Shown here piece by piece: positions 46,587 to 59,291 of a stretch of 64,000 nucleotides of DNA. Origin of the DNA: Ereboglobus sp. PH5-10 (GTDB taxonomy: Bacteria > Verrucomicrobiota > Verrucomicrobiia > Opitutales > Opitutaceae); the NCBI RefSeq assembly GCF_029504735.1, contig NZ_JAQFIP010000001.1:310001-374000 (forward strand), read 5' to 3'. Position numbers and translations under genes: made by a program. The notes beneath the pieces are model-generated. The model had not been told where the DNA came from. It did not search any database and saw only the letters and a program-made list of their open reading frames with translations. Numbering within the stretch: the first letter of the stretch is position 1; every line of letters starts with the position of its first letter.

Positions 46587-47477
46587 ATGCCAAGCACCAG
46601 AGACATCCGCCGCCGGATTAAATCCGTCAAAAACACCCGCCAGATCACGCGGGCGATGGAGCTTGTCGCCTCCTCGAAAATGAAGAAGGCGCAGCAAACC
46701 GCGATCGCGGGCCGGCCCTACGCCAACCTCCTCGAGTCGATGATCGCCAACCTCGCCCCGCACTTCGACGAGAGCGAGAGCATCCACCCCTTCATCGACA
46801 AACGCGAAATCAAAACCCGCGGCGTCCTCCTCATCACGACCGACAAGGGCCTCTGCGGCCCCCTCAACACCAACCTCTTCAAACTCATTTCCGACAGCCT
46901 CCCGCGCACCACGCCCGTGAAGTTTGTCTCCGTCGGACGCAAGGGCACGCAATACCTCGCCCGCATGAAACGCAACATGATCGCCGACTTCCCCGTCAGC
47001 GACGGCGTGACATTCGCGGAGACCCGCAACGTCGTTCAGTTCATGGTGAAAAAATATCTCGAAGGCGAGATCGACACCATCGAAGTCCTCTACGCCACCT
47101 TCAAGAACACGCTCGTGCAAGTGCCCCGCATCCGCCCCGTGCTCCCGCTGGAAAACCTCGCCCAGGCGGTTGAGGACCTCCGCAAGCAAAGCGGCGCCGA
47201 GCACAAATGCGACACGCGCGAATTCATTTACGAACCCAATCCGAAAGCCGTGCTCGACGCGCTGCTCCCATTCTATGTGAACCGCGTCATCCACCAATAT
47301 TTCCTCGGCGCGAAAGCCTCCGAGCACAGCGCCCGCATGGTGGCGATGAAGACCGCGAAGGACAACGCCTCCAAGCTCCTCGACAACCTCACGCTCAAAT
47401 TCAACAAAGCCCGCCAGACCGCGATCACCAACGAAATCATCGAAATCGCCGCGGCCAGCTTTGCGCAGCAAAGCTGA
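46587..47477 (+). CDS. atpG: ATP synthase F1 subunit gamma
   Basis: 296-residue central-stalk subunit. The N-terminal helix is RDIRRRIKSVKNTRQITRAM, with the KMKKAQQ motif, LLITTDKGLCGPLN in the middle, and the C-terminal helix ARMVAMKTAKDNASKLLDNL. The TGA stop lies inside the first unit of the inverted array at 47474-47579. Confidence 0.97.
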   Translation: MPSTRDIRRRIKSVKNTRQITRAMELVASSKMKKAQQTAIAGRPYANLLESMIANLAPHFDESESIHPFIDKREIKTRGVLLITTDKGLCGPLNTNLFKLISDSLPRTTPVKFVSVGRKGTQYLARMKRNMIADFPVSDGVTFAETRNVVQFMVKKYLEGEIDTIEVLYATFKNTLVQVPRIRPVLPLENLAQAVEDLRKQSGAEHKCDTREFIYEPNPKAVLDALLPFYVNRVIHQYFLGAKASEHSARMVAMKTAKDNASKLLDNLTLKFNKARQTAITNEIIEIAAASFAQQS

Positions 47478-47579
47478 AAAACCTGAAGACCTGAAAATCT
47501 GAAGGCTGAAAACAAACCATCAAACCACTCACGCCACGCACCACCAAAACTTCAGCCTTCAGGCTTTCAGTCCTTCAGC
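47474..47579. repeat. Inverted array of CTGAAGG-type units between atpG and atpD
   Basis: The left arm, 47474-47512, is five units CTGAA(A/G)N1-3. The right arm, 47551-47579, is TTCAGCC, TTCAGGCT, TTCAGTCC and TTCAGCA. Both arms are imperfect complements. The element covers the atpG stop and most of the 175-bp gap before atpD. Confidence 0.88.
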
Positions 47580-47586
47580 ACTTTAA

Positions 47587-49068
<1,482 letters not shown>

Positions 49069-49070
49069 AA

Positions 49071-49158
49071 GCCTGAAGGCTGAAAAAATACATTCGCTCA
49101 CTCAAATTTCACACCACAGAAGCTCCGACCTCCAGCCTTCAGGCTTTCAGGTCTTCAG
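49071..49158. repeat. Inverted array of CTGAAGG-type units between atpD and atpC
   Basis: The left arm, 49071-49086, is GCCTGAAGGCTGAAAA. The right arm, 49133-49158, runs CAGCCTTCAGGCTTTCAGGT and on to CTTCAG. They pair over about 16 bases. It fills the 102-bp gap between atpD and atpC and is the same family as the array at 47474-47579. Confidence 0.85.
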
Positions 49159-49170
49159 AACCTTCCTCCC

Positions 49171-49575
49171 ATGTTAACACTCGAAATCGTCACACCCGCA
49201 GCCTGCGTTTATTCAGAAACGATAGAAACGGTGGTCGTTCCCACGACGACCGGTGAGATCGGGATTCTGCCCGGCCACCTGCCGCTGCTCACGCAAGTGC
49301 GCGCCGGCGAGTTGCGCGTGACGAAAGACGGCGTGGAGGATTACATCATCATTGGCGACGGCTTTGCGGAGATCGAGTGCGACCGCGTTTCCATCCTCGC
49401 CGAAAACGCGATCAACGACGAGGAGATCGACACCAACGCCGCCGAGGCCGCGGTCAAGCGGGCCGAGGCCGCGCTGAAAAACCGCGACAGCATGACGCCC
49501 GAGGAACTCGACCGCGTCGAAGCCGCCATGCGCTTCTCGATGGCGCAACTCGCGCACAAGCTCATGAAGAAATAA
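49171..49575 (+). CDS. atpC: ATP synthase F1 subunit epsilon
   Basis: 134-residue subunit: an N-terminal beta sandwich (VPTTTGEIGILPGHLPLLTQ) and a C-terminal helical hairpin (DTNAAEAAVKRAEAALKNRD). Length typical. It ends the atp operon. Confidence 0.95.
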   Translation: MLTLEIVTPAACVYSETIETVVVPTTTGEIGILPGHLPLLTQVRAGELRVTKDGVEDYIIIGDGFAEIECDRVSILAENAINDEEIDTNAAEAAVKRAEAALKNRDSMTPEELDRVEAAMRFSMAQLAHKLMKK

Positions 49576-49604
49576 CACGGGGCTTCGTTTTCCGTAACGG
49601 CCCG

Positions 49605-50075
49605 ATGTCCCCGCCAGTCGAAATCACCGAGGTCTCGCACAAGGAAATCCCGATTGATCTGCTTTTGCAGGCGGACCCATCCGAGGAAAAACTCAAGGGC
49701 TACCTGCCCCGGTCAACATGCTTTGCCGCGTGGCTCGATGGCTTGCCGGTTGGCGCCTGCGCGGTCATTCCTACCGCCGAAAAGAATTACGAACTGATGT
49801 GCATTTCCGTTGCGCCGGCTCACCAGCAAAAAGGCGTCGGCACGCAGTTGCTCCGGCACGTCATCGCGGCAATCAGAAAGCTGGGCGCGAACCAACTGAC
49901 CGTCGGCACCGGCAGCTTTGGCTACCAACTGAGTTTTTATCAACGACAGGGTTTTCGTATTTCATCCATCGACCGGGATTTTTTCATCAAAAACTACCAA
50001 GTCCCGATTTTCGAAAATGGAATACAACTCAGGGACATGCTTCGCCTGACTTTCGATTATGGTAAATCAACGTAA
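49605..50075 (+). CDS. GNAT family N-acetyltransferase
   Basis: 156-residue acetyltransferase. The acetyl-CoA site is VAPAHQQKGVGTQLLRHVIA (motif A with Q-x-x-G-x-G). SFYQRQGFRISSIDRDFF is the C-terminal motif B. The substrate is unknown. It starts 29 bases after atpC, in the same direction, so it may share the atp transcript. Confidence 0.9.
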   Translation: MSPPVEITEVSHKEIPIDLLLQADPSEEKLKGYLPRSTCFAAWLDGLPVGACAVIPTAEKNYELMCISVAPAHQQKGVGTQLLRHVIAAIRKLGANQLTVGTGSFGYQLSFYQRQGFRISSIDRDFFIKNYQVPIFENGIQLRDMLRLTFDYGKST

Positions 50076-50101
50076 CGCGCGGGAACCCATCCAAGGATGA
50101 A

Positions 50102-50154
50102 CGCGGCGGCGGTCGGAATCTCGCGGACGCCCGGAACGGCGAAACCGCCCTGCC
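50102..50154. repeat. Dispersed 50-bp palindromic repeat, copy 3
   Basis: CGCGGCGGCGGTCGGAATC to GGCGAAACCGCCCTGCC, the same family as copies at 12936, 40302 and 58174. It lies in the gap between the GNAT and the convergent GH127 genes. Confidence 0.85.
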
Positions 50155-50174
50155 CCGGCGCCGTTGCGAGGCGA

Positions 50175-52211
50175 TCACTTCACGACGGGGAATTGCGATA
50201 TTCGCAGCGTGGTGCAGCCGTAGGGAATCAGGGTGATTTCCTCCTCGGGCTGCCCGTAATCGTCGCCCGGTTTGAGCCGTGTGAAGGGAATCGGGCCGGT
50301 CATTTCATTGTATAATTTCCAATGGGGAATCCGCTTCGCCTTCACCTTTATTTGCACAGGCGCGTTTTCCAAATTCCAAAAATACTTCGCCTTCTGCCTC
50401 GACGGATCGACCGTGACCTTGAAGTGCTCCGCTGTCTTCTTCCTGTTGAAATTGACTATGCCGTAGTTCCAGTTGTCGGGCGAGGTGACTTCGTAATAAT
50501 GCTCGCCGTAGCGCGCCACGTCCTCGGCGGGGAACTTCTTTTTCGTCCATTGCTCCTCCATCCGCAACGCATACACCAGCGGGCCGCGTTCCACCGCGAT
50601 TGAGTTTTCATACCATGTGCTCGTGGCCACCTGCATCGGCAGGCTCAGCTCGAGAACGTCCCCGCTTTTCCACGCGCGATGGATCACGGCGATTTCGCCG
50701 GCGGCGGCGCTACGCTCCGGTTTTCCGTTCACGCTGACCTCCGCTTTTCTGCACCAGCCGGGAATGCGCAGGTGCAGCGGAAAGTTGATTTCGGAAACAC
50801 CCTTGTCCTCGATTTGCACGGTAAAGCGGATGCGATCGTCCATCGGATAATACGTATCCTCGGTGATTTTTACGCGACGTCCGTCGGCCACTTTGGCGGT
50901 GACTTCCGACGGCGAGTAGACCAGCGCGGCGAGTCCGTTGTCGGGTGTCGCATGCCAGAGGCTTTGTGTGAACTTGGGCCAGCCTTGGTGCATGTTCGAG
51001 GCGCAGCAGGGATAACCCGTGAGCAGCCCGTAAACGAGATTGGTGCCGTGCTGGAGAACATCGAAGTTACGGATGTGGCGCGTCACCATCACTTGGTTCG
51101 CCTGCTGGAAATATTGCTTATGCATGAAGTCGTCCGTGATCTGCGTGGGCAGCGCGTTGAACACCACTCGCTCCAAGTGGTCGGCGAATGCCGTGTCGCC
51201 GGTGATGCCGAGTATTGTCTCGAGCGAATACATCAGCTCCACCGCCGAGCACAGCTCGGAGCCCTGCGTGGGATTGCTGCCGTGCAGCGCCTCGTCGCCG
51301 CCATACATGCCCTGCGCGTGCCCGTTGAACTTGCGCAGGTCGGCGAATCCCTTGCGCACGGCGTCGAGGTATTTTTTCTCGGGATGCTGCTGATAATACA
51401 CCGCGGGCTCCTTGATGCCTTGCGCGAGATTGACGCAGTGAATGCTCGCGAAGCGCGCAAGGTCTTCGCCCTTGAGAAACATCCCCGTGAAGTCATGCCC
51501 CTGCTTGTGGAGCAGGTCGGCAAGCTCCAGCAAAAATCCGTCGCCCGTTATATTATACAACCAATACACAACTTGAATATTGTCGCACACGCGGAACCGC
51601 GCCCAAAAAGTCCAATTGCCCAACGGTTTCTCGGGTAGTGTTTTTAATTGGTATTGAAAATACCGCGTCATGAAACCGATCACGCGCTCGTCGCCCGTCG
51701 CCGAATGATGTTGTTGCAGGATTTTCAAAACAACCATGCGCGGCCACCAATCCTCGGCGTTCGTGCGCTGCAACCCCGGCTCGCGTCCGTAATTTTTGGC
51801 GGGGCCGAAAAAACCGTCCTCGCGCTGGCTCGCAAGCGCCCACTCAACCCAGGGGCGCGCCTTTTCCTTCAAAGCCGCGTCGTCCAAAATGTGCGCGAGC
51901 GGCAGCAAACCGTCGATCCAGTAGGGGCCGCGCTCCCATTGGTCGCCGTCGCCGCCGAGCCAGCCGTTGCGCGGGCCCATCACCTGCGGATACAGCGTGT
52001 CCATTTGTCCCGTCGCGCCGGTTTTCTGGCGTTGCAGCATCTCGTGCAACCACCCCTTCGCCTTGATGCTTCCGAGAGGAAGCTCGACGTAGGGTTTCCG
52101 CGCCAGCGGAAAACGATTGTTCGGATAATTGTATTCCGCCGACGCGCGCGCGCCGCCCATGCACAGGGCGAGCGCGAGCACCAGCAACAACGGGGCTTGG
52201 GCTGTTTTCAT
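50175..52211 (-). CDS. Glycoside hydrolase family 127-like (beta-L-arabinofuranosidase/DUF1680)
   Basis: 678-residue secreted (alpha/alpha)6-barrel enzyme. The start at 52211 gives the signal peptide MKTAQAPLLLVLALALCMGG. QGSELCSAVELMYSLETILG supplies the E-x-C zinc-ligand pair, and GYPCCASNMHQGWPKF the two adjacent cysteines; together these match the zinc and nucleophile site of GH127 enzymes. RGPYWIDGLLPLAHIL and LHLRIPGWC also fit. The likely substrate is arabinofuranoside in plant polysaccharide, by family. It is convergent with the GNAT gene and downstream of gcvP. Confidence 0.92.
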   Translation of the reverse strand: MKTAQAPLLLVLALALCMGGARASAEYNYPNNRFPLARKPYVELPLGSIKAKGWLHEMLQRQKTGATGQMDTLYPQVMGPRNGWLGGDGDQWERGPYWIDGLLPLAHILDDAALKEKARPWVEWALASQREDGFFGPAKNYGREPGLQRTNAEDWWPRMVVLKILQQHHSATGDERVIGFMTRYFQYQLKTLPEKPLGNWTFWARFRVCDNIQVVYWLYNITGDGFLLELADLLHKQGHDFTGMFLKGEDLARFASIHCVNLAQGIKEPAVYYQQHPEKKYLDAVRKGFADLRKFNGHAQGMYGGDEALHGSNPTQGSELCSAVELMYSLETILGITGDTAFADHLERVVFNALPTQITDDFMHKQYFQQANQVMVTRHIRNFDVLQHGTNLVYGLLTGYPCCASNMHQGWPKFTQSLWHATPDNGLAALVYSPSEVTAKVADGRRVKITEDTYYPMDDRIRFTVQIEDKGVSEINFPLHLRIPGWCRKAEVSVNGKPERSAAAGEIAVIHRAWKSGDVLELSLPMQVATSTWYENSIAVERGPLVYALRMEEQWTKKKFPAEDVARYGEHYYEVTSPDNWNYGIVNFNRKKTAEHFKVTVDPSRQKAKYFWNLENAPVQIKVKAKRIPHWKLYNEMTGPIPFTRLKPGDDYGQPEEEITLIPYGCTTLRISQFPVVK

Positions 52212-52260
52212 GGGGGTGATTTGTGAATTGTTGGGATTCTGAAAAAATATTCCTCGCCCC

Positions 52261-55092
<2,832 letters not shown>

Positions 55093-55204
55093 GCCGTAAC
55101 GCTAGGAATCGCGCCGCGCCGCTGGCAACAGATTTAACCCCAAAAAGCGCATTTGGATTGGACGCGCCGCAAAACAAGCTCGCCCGCCCGCCGTCCGCTT
55201 CGAC

Positions 55205-56584
55205 ATGCTTCCCACATCAATCAAAAAGGTGAAAGGCACGCTCCAGAGAATCTTCAAGCTTGAGGAAAATCGCACCACGATTTCGCGCGAAATCCTGGCC
55301 GGGCTGACGACGTTTGCCGCGATGGCCTACGCGCTCACCGTCAATCCCGGCATCCTGGCCGACGCGGGCATGGACAAGGCCGCGCTCGTCACCATCACCG
55401 CGCTCAGCGGCGCGGTCGCCACCATCCTCATGGCGCTGCTCGCAAACTATCCGCTCGCGATGGCGCCGAGCATGGGCATCAACGCGATCTTCACCTACAC
55501 AATCTGTCGCGACATGGGCACGGGCTGGTCCGACGCGCTCGGCATGGTTTTCATCAACGGCATTCTGTTTTTCATCCTGTCCGTGACCAACGTGCGCGCG
55601 CGCATCGTCGATTCGCTGCCCTACTCGCTCAAGATCGCCATCACTTGCGGCATCGGGCTTTTCATCGCGTTTCTCGGGTTGCAAAAGGGCGGCATTGTCG
55701 TCGCCGACCGCGACACGCTTCTCGCGGCGAGCAACTTCGCCACCCCCGAGGTCGCGCTCTGCCTCGGCGGAATCATTTTCACGATGATTCTGGTCACGCG
55801 CCGCGTGCCCGGCGCGATCATCATCGGCATCATCGCAACGACAATCGCGGGCGCGTTCATCACCGGCGCAAACGGCCGCGCGATCACGCACCTCGACCTC
55901 GCCACCGCGCGCTGGCTGCCCGCCTCGCCGGAGCCTCATTTTTTCAAGCTCACCTTCGGTTTTCTCTCCAGTTGGGACGCGTTTATCAAGGCGGTCCCCG
56001 TCATCCTCGTGCTGTTGCTGATCTCGATGTTCGACAGCATCGGCACGCTCATCGGCGTCGCCAAGCGCGCCGGGCTGCTGCGCGACGACGGCTCGCTGCC
56101 GCGCATCGGGCGCGTCTTCGTAGCCGACTCGGTCGCCGCCGCGTGCAGCGCGCTGTTCGGCACATCGACCGTCGTCAGTTACGCCGAGTCCGCGTCGGGC
56201 GTCGAGGCGGGCGGGCGCACCGGATTGACCGGCGTCACCGTCGCGGTGCTCATGCTGCTCGCGCTGTTTTTGACCCCCGTCATCCTGTGCATCCCCAACG
56301 CCGCCATCGCGCCCGCGCTCATCATCGTCGGCGTTTTTATGATGCAGTCCGTCGTTGAAATCAAAATGGGCGACTTCACCACCGCCGCGCCCGCCGTGCT
56401 CACGATCATGGCGATCCCGCTCACCTTTAGCATCGCAAACGGCATCGGCATCGGGATTCTCGCGTCGGTGCTGCTTGCGCTCTTTACCGGCAGGGCGCGA
56501 TCCATCACAGTCATCGGCTACATAATCGCCGTCATCTTTTTCCTGAAATTTTTCCAACTCTTCCCGTTCAACCACGCGGGCTAA
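55205..56584 (+). CDS. NCS2 family purine permease (AzgA-like)
   Basis: 459-residue permease of about twelve to fourteen spans. Hallmarks are EILAGLTTFAAMAYALTVNP, MAPSMGINAIFTYTICRDMG and FGTSTVVSYAESASGVEAGG, matching the guanine/hypoxanthine (AzgA) branch, not uracil permeases. The downstream GTP cyclohydrolase-like gene starts 13 bases after the stop, so the two are probably cotranscribed. Confidence 0.93.
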   Translation: MLPTSIKKVKGTLQRIFKLEENRTTISREILAGLTTFAAMAYALTVNPGILADAGMDKAALVTITALSGAVATILMALLANYPLAMAPSMGINAIFTYTICRDMGTGWSDALGMVFINGILFFILSVTNVRARIVDSLPYSLKIAITCGIGLFIAFLGLQKGGIVVADRDTLLAASNFATPEVALCLGGIIFTMILVTRRVPGAIIIGIIATTIAGAFITGANGRAITHLDLATARWLPASPEPHFFKLTFGFLSSWDAFIKAVPVILVLLLISMFDSIGTLIGVAKRAGLLRDDGSLPRIGRVFVADSVAAACSALFGTSTVVSYAESASGVEAGGRTGLTGVTVAVLMLLALFLTPVILCIPNAAIAPALIIVGVFMMQSVVEIKMGDFTTAAPAVLTIMAIPLTFSIANGIGIGILASVLLALFTGRARSITVIGYIIAVIFFLKFFQLFPFNHAG

Positions 56585-56597
56585 ACACACCGCCGCC

Positions 56598-58133
56598 TTG
56601 ACCACGCCTAAAAACACTCCCGACTTCGAAGCGCTCATCCGCCAGTTTCACCACGCCGAGGGAAGCGCCCTCGCGCCACTCTCGCCCGAGGACCGCCCGC
56701 TGCACGGCCAGACGCTCTACCTCGCCAGTTGCGAACTCGAAATGCGCTTTGGCAGTTTCCGCGCGCACATTTTTCAGGACATCATCGACAAGCATTACCT
56801 CATCGCGCTCGCGCACGGCGACATCACCAGCGCCGAACCGCTCCACATCCGCATGCACTCCTCGTGCGTGACAAGTGAAACCCTGCGCGGCTGCGATTGC
56901 GATTGCGTCGAGCAACTCGAAAGCGCGCTCGTGCTCATCGCCAAAAAACGCCGCGGCATCCTCTTCTATCTCATGCAGGAGGGCCGCGGAGTCGGCTACG
57001 CCGCCAAGGCGCGCGACCGCATGATCGTGCAAGCCTCCGGTGACCGCCTCACCACCTTCGACGCCTACGCCTCGATGGGGCTCAAAAAAGACCACCGCCA
57101 CTACGACAACATCTCGCAAATCTGCCACCTCCTCGGCATCCGCGCGCCATTCAACGTTCTCACGAACAACCCCGACAAAGTCGCCGCCCTCCGCGCGCAA
57201 GGCATCCCCATCGCCGCCACCGAGCCGCTCGAAGTCGAACCCTCCCCCTTCAACCTCGCCTACCTCACATCGAAAGCCACCTGCGGCGGCCACAACCTCA
57301 AGCGCCCCACCGTCAGCAAGGTCCGCCGCGCCGCGCCGCCCGAGCCCGTCGACGCCTTTCGCCCGCACGCCCTCGCCAACGCACGCCGCTTCATCTACGC
57401 CGCCAGCTATTTTCTCCCCATAAAACAAGTCGACGACTGCGCGCTGCTAACCGGCGAACAATACCAAAAAATAACCGACGCCCACCGCGCGCTCATCCTC
57501 GAGCACACGCCGCTTCGCGACAACCGCCACCTCGTAAAAATCTCCCCCGCCGCCCTCGCCGCGCACCGCAAGGCCAACCCCGGCGACACCGTCACCGACC
57601 TTCTCGCCGCGCCCTACTGGTTCCGCACGCACGTTTATTACGACATCGTCACCTGCCAGGAGCACGTCGTCCTCACGCACGGCCAGCCGCGCGCCGGCGA
57701 CATCCCCGTGGTGCGCCTCCACAGCGAGGCGCTCTTCAACCGCTTCCCGCTCCGCACCGCCGCCAACCGCGACAAAATGAAGCAGTCCGTGAAGCACATC
57801 ATCACCTACGGCTGCGGCGCGCTCCTACTCATTTACAACGACGGACGAGGCGCCGGCTTCGGGGCCTACGCCACCGACCTCATGATGACACAAACCGGCC
57901 AGGCCCGCACCACCGACGAGTCCTACCGCAAGCTCGGCATCAGTTACGACAGCCGCGATTACGACGCCGCGATGCTCCTTTTGAGGCAGCACATCCCGAA
58001 CGAAAAAATTCAGATGGTGATGAACAACCCCGACAGCCTCGTGAAGAAAAACGAATACATCGCCGCATTAAAAGCGCACGCCATCGACGTGGACCGCTGG
58101 ATATTCCTGGACGAGCATCCGGTGTATGAGTGA
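56598..58133 (+). CDS. Tandem-domain GTP cyclohydrolase II-like protein
   Basis: 511 residues with two GTP cyclohydrolase II (RibA)-like domains. The first (about residues 40-235) has the zinc site C90-X10-C101-X-C103 in SSCVTSETLRGCDCDC and the catalytic-loop LMQEGRGVGYAAKARD. The second (about 340-500) keeps the fold (LIYNDGRGAGFGAYATDL, MVMNNPDSLVKK) but lacks all three zinc cysteines: HSEALFNRFPLR. It starts with TTG. Only the first half can be active. No other rib genes are nearby. A role in nucleobase breakdown, like the URC1 relatives of RibA, is possible, given the adjacent purine permease. Confidence 0.8.
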   Translation: MTTPKNTPDFEALIRQFHHAEGSALAPLSPEDRPLHGQTLYLASCELEMRFGSFRAHIFQDIIDKHYLIALAHGDITSAEPLHIRMHSSCVTSETLRGCDCDCVEQLESALVLIAKKRRGILFYLMQEGRGVGYAAKARDRMIVQASGDRLTTFDAYASMGLKKDHRHYDNISQICHLLGIRAPFNVLTNNPDKVAALRAQGIPIAATEPLEVEPSPFNLAYLTSKATCGGHNLKRPTVSKVRRAAPPEPVDAFRPHALANARRFIYAASYFLPIKQVDDCALLTGEQYQKITDAHRALILEHTPLRDNRHLVKISPAALAAHRKANPGDTVTDLLAAPYWFRTHVYYDIVTCQEHVVLTHGQPRAGDIPVVRLHSEALFNRFPLRTAANRDKMKQSVKHIITYGCGALLLIYNDGRGAGFGAYATDLMMTQTGQARTTDESYRKLGISYDSRDYDAAMLLLRQHIPNEKIQMVMNNPDSLVKKNEYIAALKAHAIDVDRWIFLDEHPVYE

Positions 58134-58173
58134 GCGGCGTTGGCGCATGCGCGCCTTGTTATGCCGGTTTTTA

Positions 58174-58226
58174 GGCAGGGCGGTTTCGATGTTCCGAGCG
58201 GCAGCGACAATATGACTACCGCCGCG
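58174..58226. repeat. Dispersed 50-bp palindromic repeat, copy 4 (minus orientation)
   Basis: The reverse complement reads CGCGGCGGTAGTCATATTG to CATCGAAACCGCCCTGCC, the most diverged of the four copies. It lies in the gap between the cyclohydrolase-like and META lipoprotein genes. Confidence 0.8.
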
Positions 58227-58294
58227 TTTGCCGCCCGTAATTCTCGGCGAGCGCGCCCCACCCGTTAAGGTCTAAAACGCGCTCGCAACCGGGA

Positions 58295-58774
58295 TCACTC
58301 CACTTTTTCGATGAATGTCGCCAGCACGGTTTCGCCGCCAAGAAGATCGAGCTTTCCGTTAACAATCCGCCAGCCCGTCACCGAGGGGAAGATTTTGTTG
58401 TATTTGTTCTCAAGCTCCATGTCGGGCTGCGGCCCCGCCATGCGGGTCGAAACCATCATGCCAAACGAAAGATTCGTGCCATCCAGTTTATACAGGCCGC
58501 TGTAATTGTTGACCGGCGACTTGCCTGCCGCGCGGGTGTTCGTCGCGTCGAACTGCAAGGTGGGCAGCCCCCTGTAGTCGGACGCGTTCAGCACAACCCC
58601 GCCGAGGCTTTCCAGCCTCCAGGATTTCGACACCAGCACCGCCGGGTCGGTTTGCGTGATCGTGGCCGCGGCGGCCACCGCCGGCTTCGCCGATTTGTCC
58701 GCGCACGCCGATACGAAAAGCGACAGCGCCGCAATGAAAGTGAGAGAAACGATTGTCCGTGTATGTTTAGTCAT
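58295..58774 (-). CDS. META-domain lipoprotein
   Basis: 159 residues. The signal MTKHTRTIVSLTFIAALSLF ends in lipobox VSAC. The META domain follows: SWRLESLGGVVLNASDYRGL, PVNNYSGLYKLDGTNLSFGM and TRMAGPQPDMELENKYNKIF, ending in the beta strand DLLGGETVLATFIE. HslJ-type META proteins are outer-membrane or stress lipoproteins; the function here is unknown. It is convergent with the cyclohydrolase-like gene. Confidence 0.85.
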   Translation of the reverse strand: MTKHTRTIVSLTFIAALSLFVSACADKSAKPAVAAAATITQTDPAVLVSKSWRLESLGGVVLNASDYRGLPTLQFDATNTRAAGKSPVNNYSGLYKLDGTNLSFGMMVSTRMAGPQPDMELENKYNKIFPSVTGWRIVNGKLDLLGGETVLATFIEKVE

Positions 58775-58864
58775 GATGTTGAATTGAACAGTTCGCCCAT
58801 AAATGGTTCCGAAAACAGCAAAAATGCAACCCCGTCAGGTTTTTTCAAAATAAACTTACACTTG

Positions 58865-59008
58865 GATCGCGGAAGCGCGGAAGGGCGAAAAACGGAGCCA
58901 TGCAAAAGCTCCGCCGCAACCGAATGGCCTTCGTGGCGCGGACCGTCATGCCGGTTTGGAACCATGGAAATCCGACTCAGTTTTTCCGCCCTTCCGCGTT
59001 TCCGCGAT
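58865..59008. repeat. Octamer-array palindrome, copy 1, upstream of the TonB receptor
   Basis: 144 bp. The left arm, 58865-58896, is octamers GATCGCGG, AAGCGCGG, AAGGGCGA, AAAACGGA. The right arm, about 58981-59008, is TTTTTCCG, CCCTTCCG, CGTTTCCG, CGAT. The centre contains CTTCGTGGCGCGGACCG. Copies 2 and 3 lie downstream of the receptor gene. It sits in the 517-bp gap between META lipoprotein and receptor genes; the rest of that gap is leader sequence with no gene. Confidence 0.9.
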
Positions 59009-59291
59009 TTTCACCATTTTCACGGAAGTATAAAAGCGCCCATCCACGCGGTGAGTTGCAATTCCTGAACGCCCGCCATTCGTGTTTTTCACGAGAGCTC
59101 AGAGTCTTACTGTAATTTTTGGGCAAGCTGGCGCGCGCAACCCGCCCCGCGCAATCTGCGGGCAAAGCTTAACCCTCGGATCCCCTCACCCTCCGCAAAA
59201 GAACGATGACCCACCCACTGTCATTTTTTCGCCTTGCTCCCCGTGCGAGACCCGAGGAACGCGCACAGAGAACCCAGAAACTGAAGAACCC

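Noticed and set aside
55093-55204. Glycine riboswitch before gcvP
   Set aside because: The 112-bp gap shows no tandem aptamer-like conserved core, and most of it is a divergent promoter for the NCS2 permease.
59082-59291. Upstream extension of the TonB receptor to 59082
   Set aside because: It would bury the signal peptide behind about 70 residues that have no homology; the ATG at 59292 gives a normal signal.
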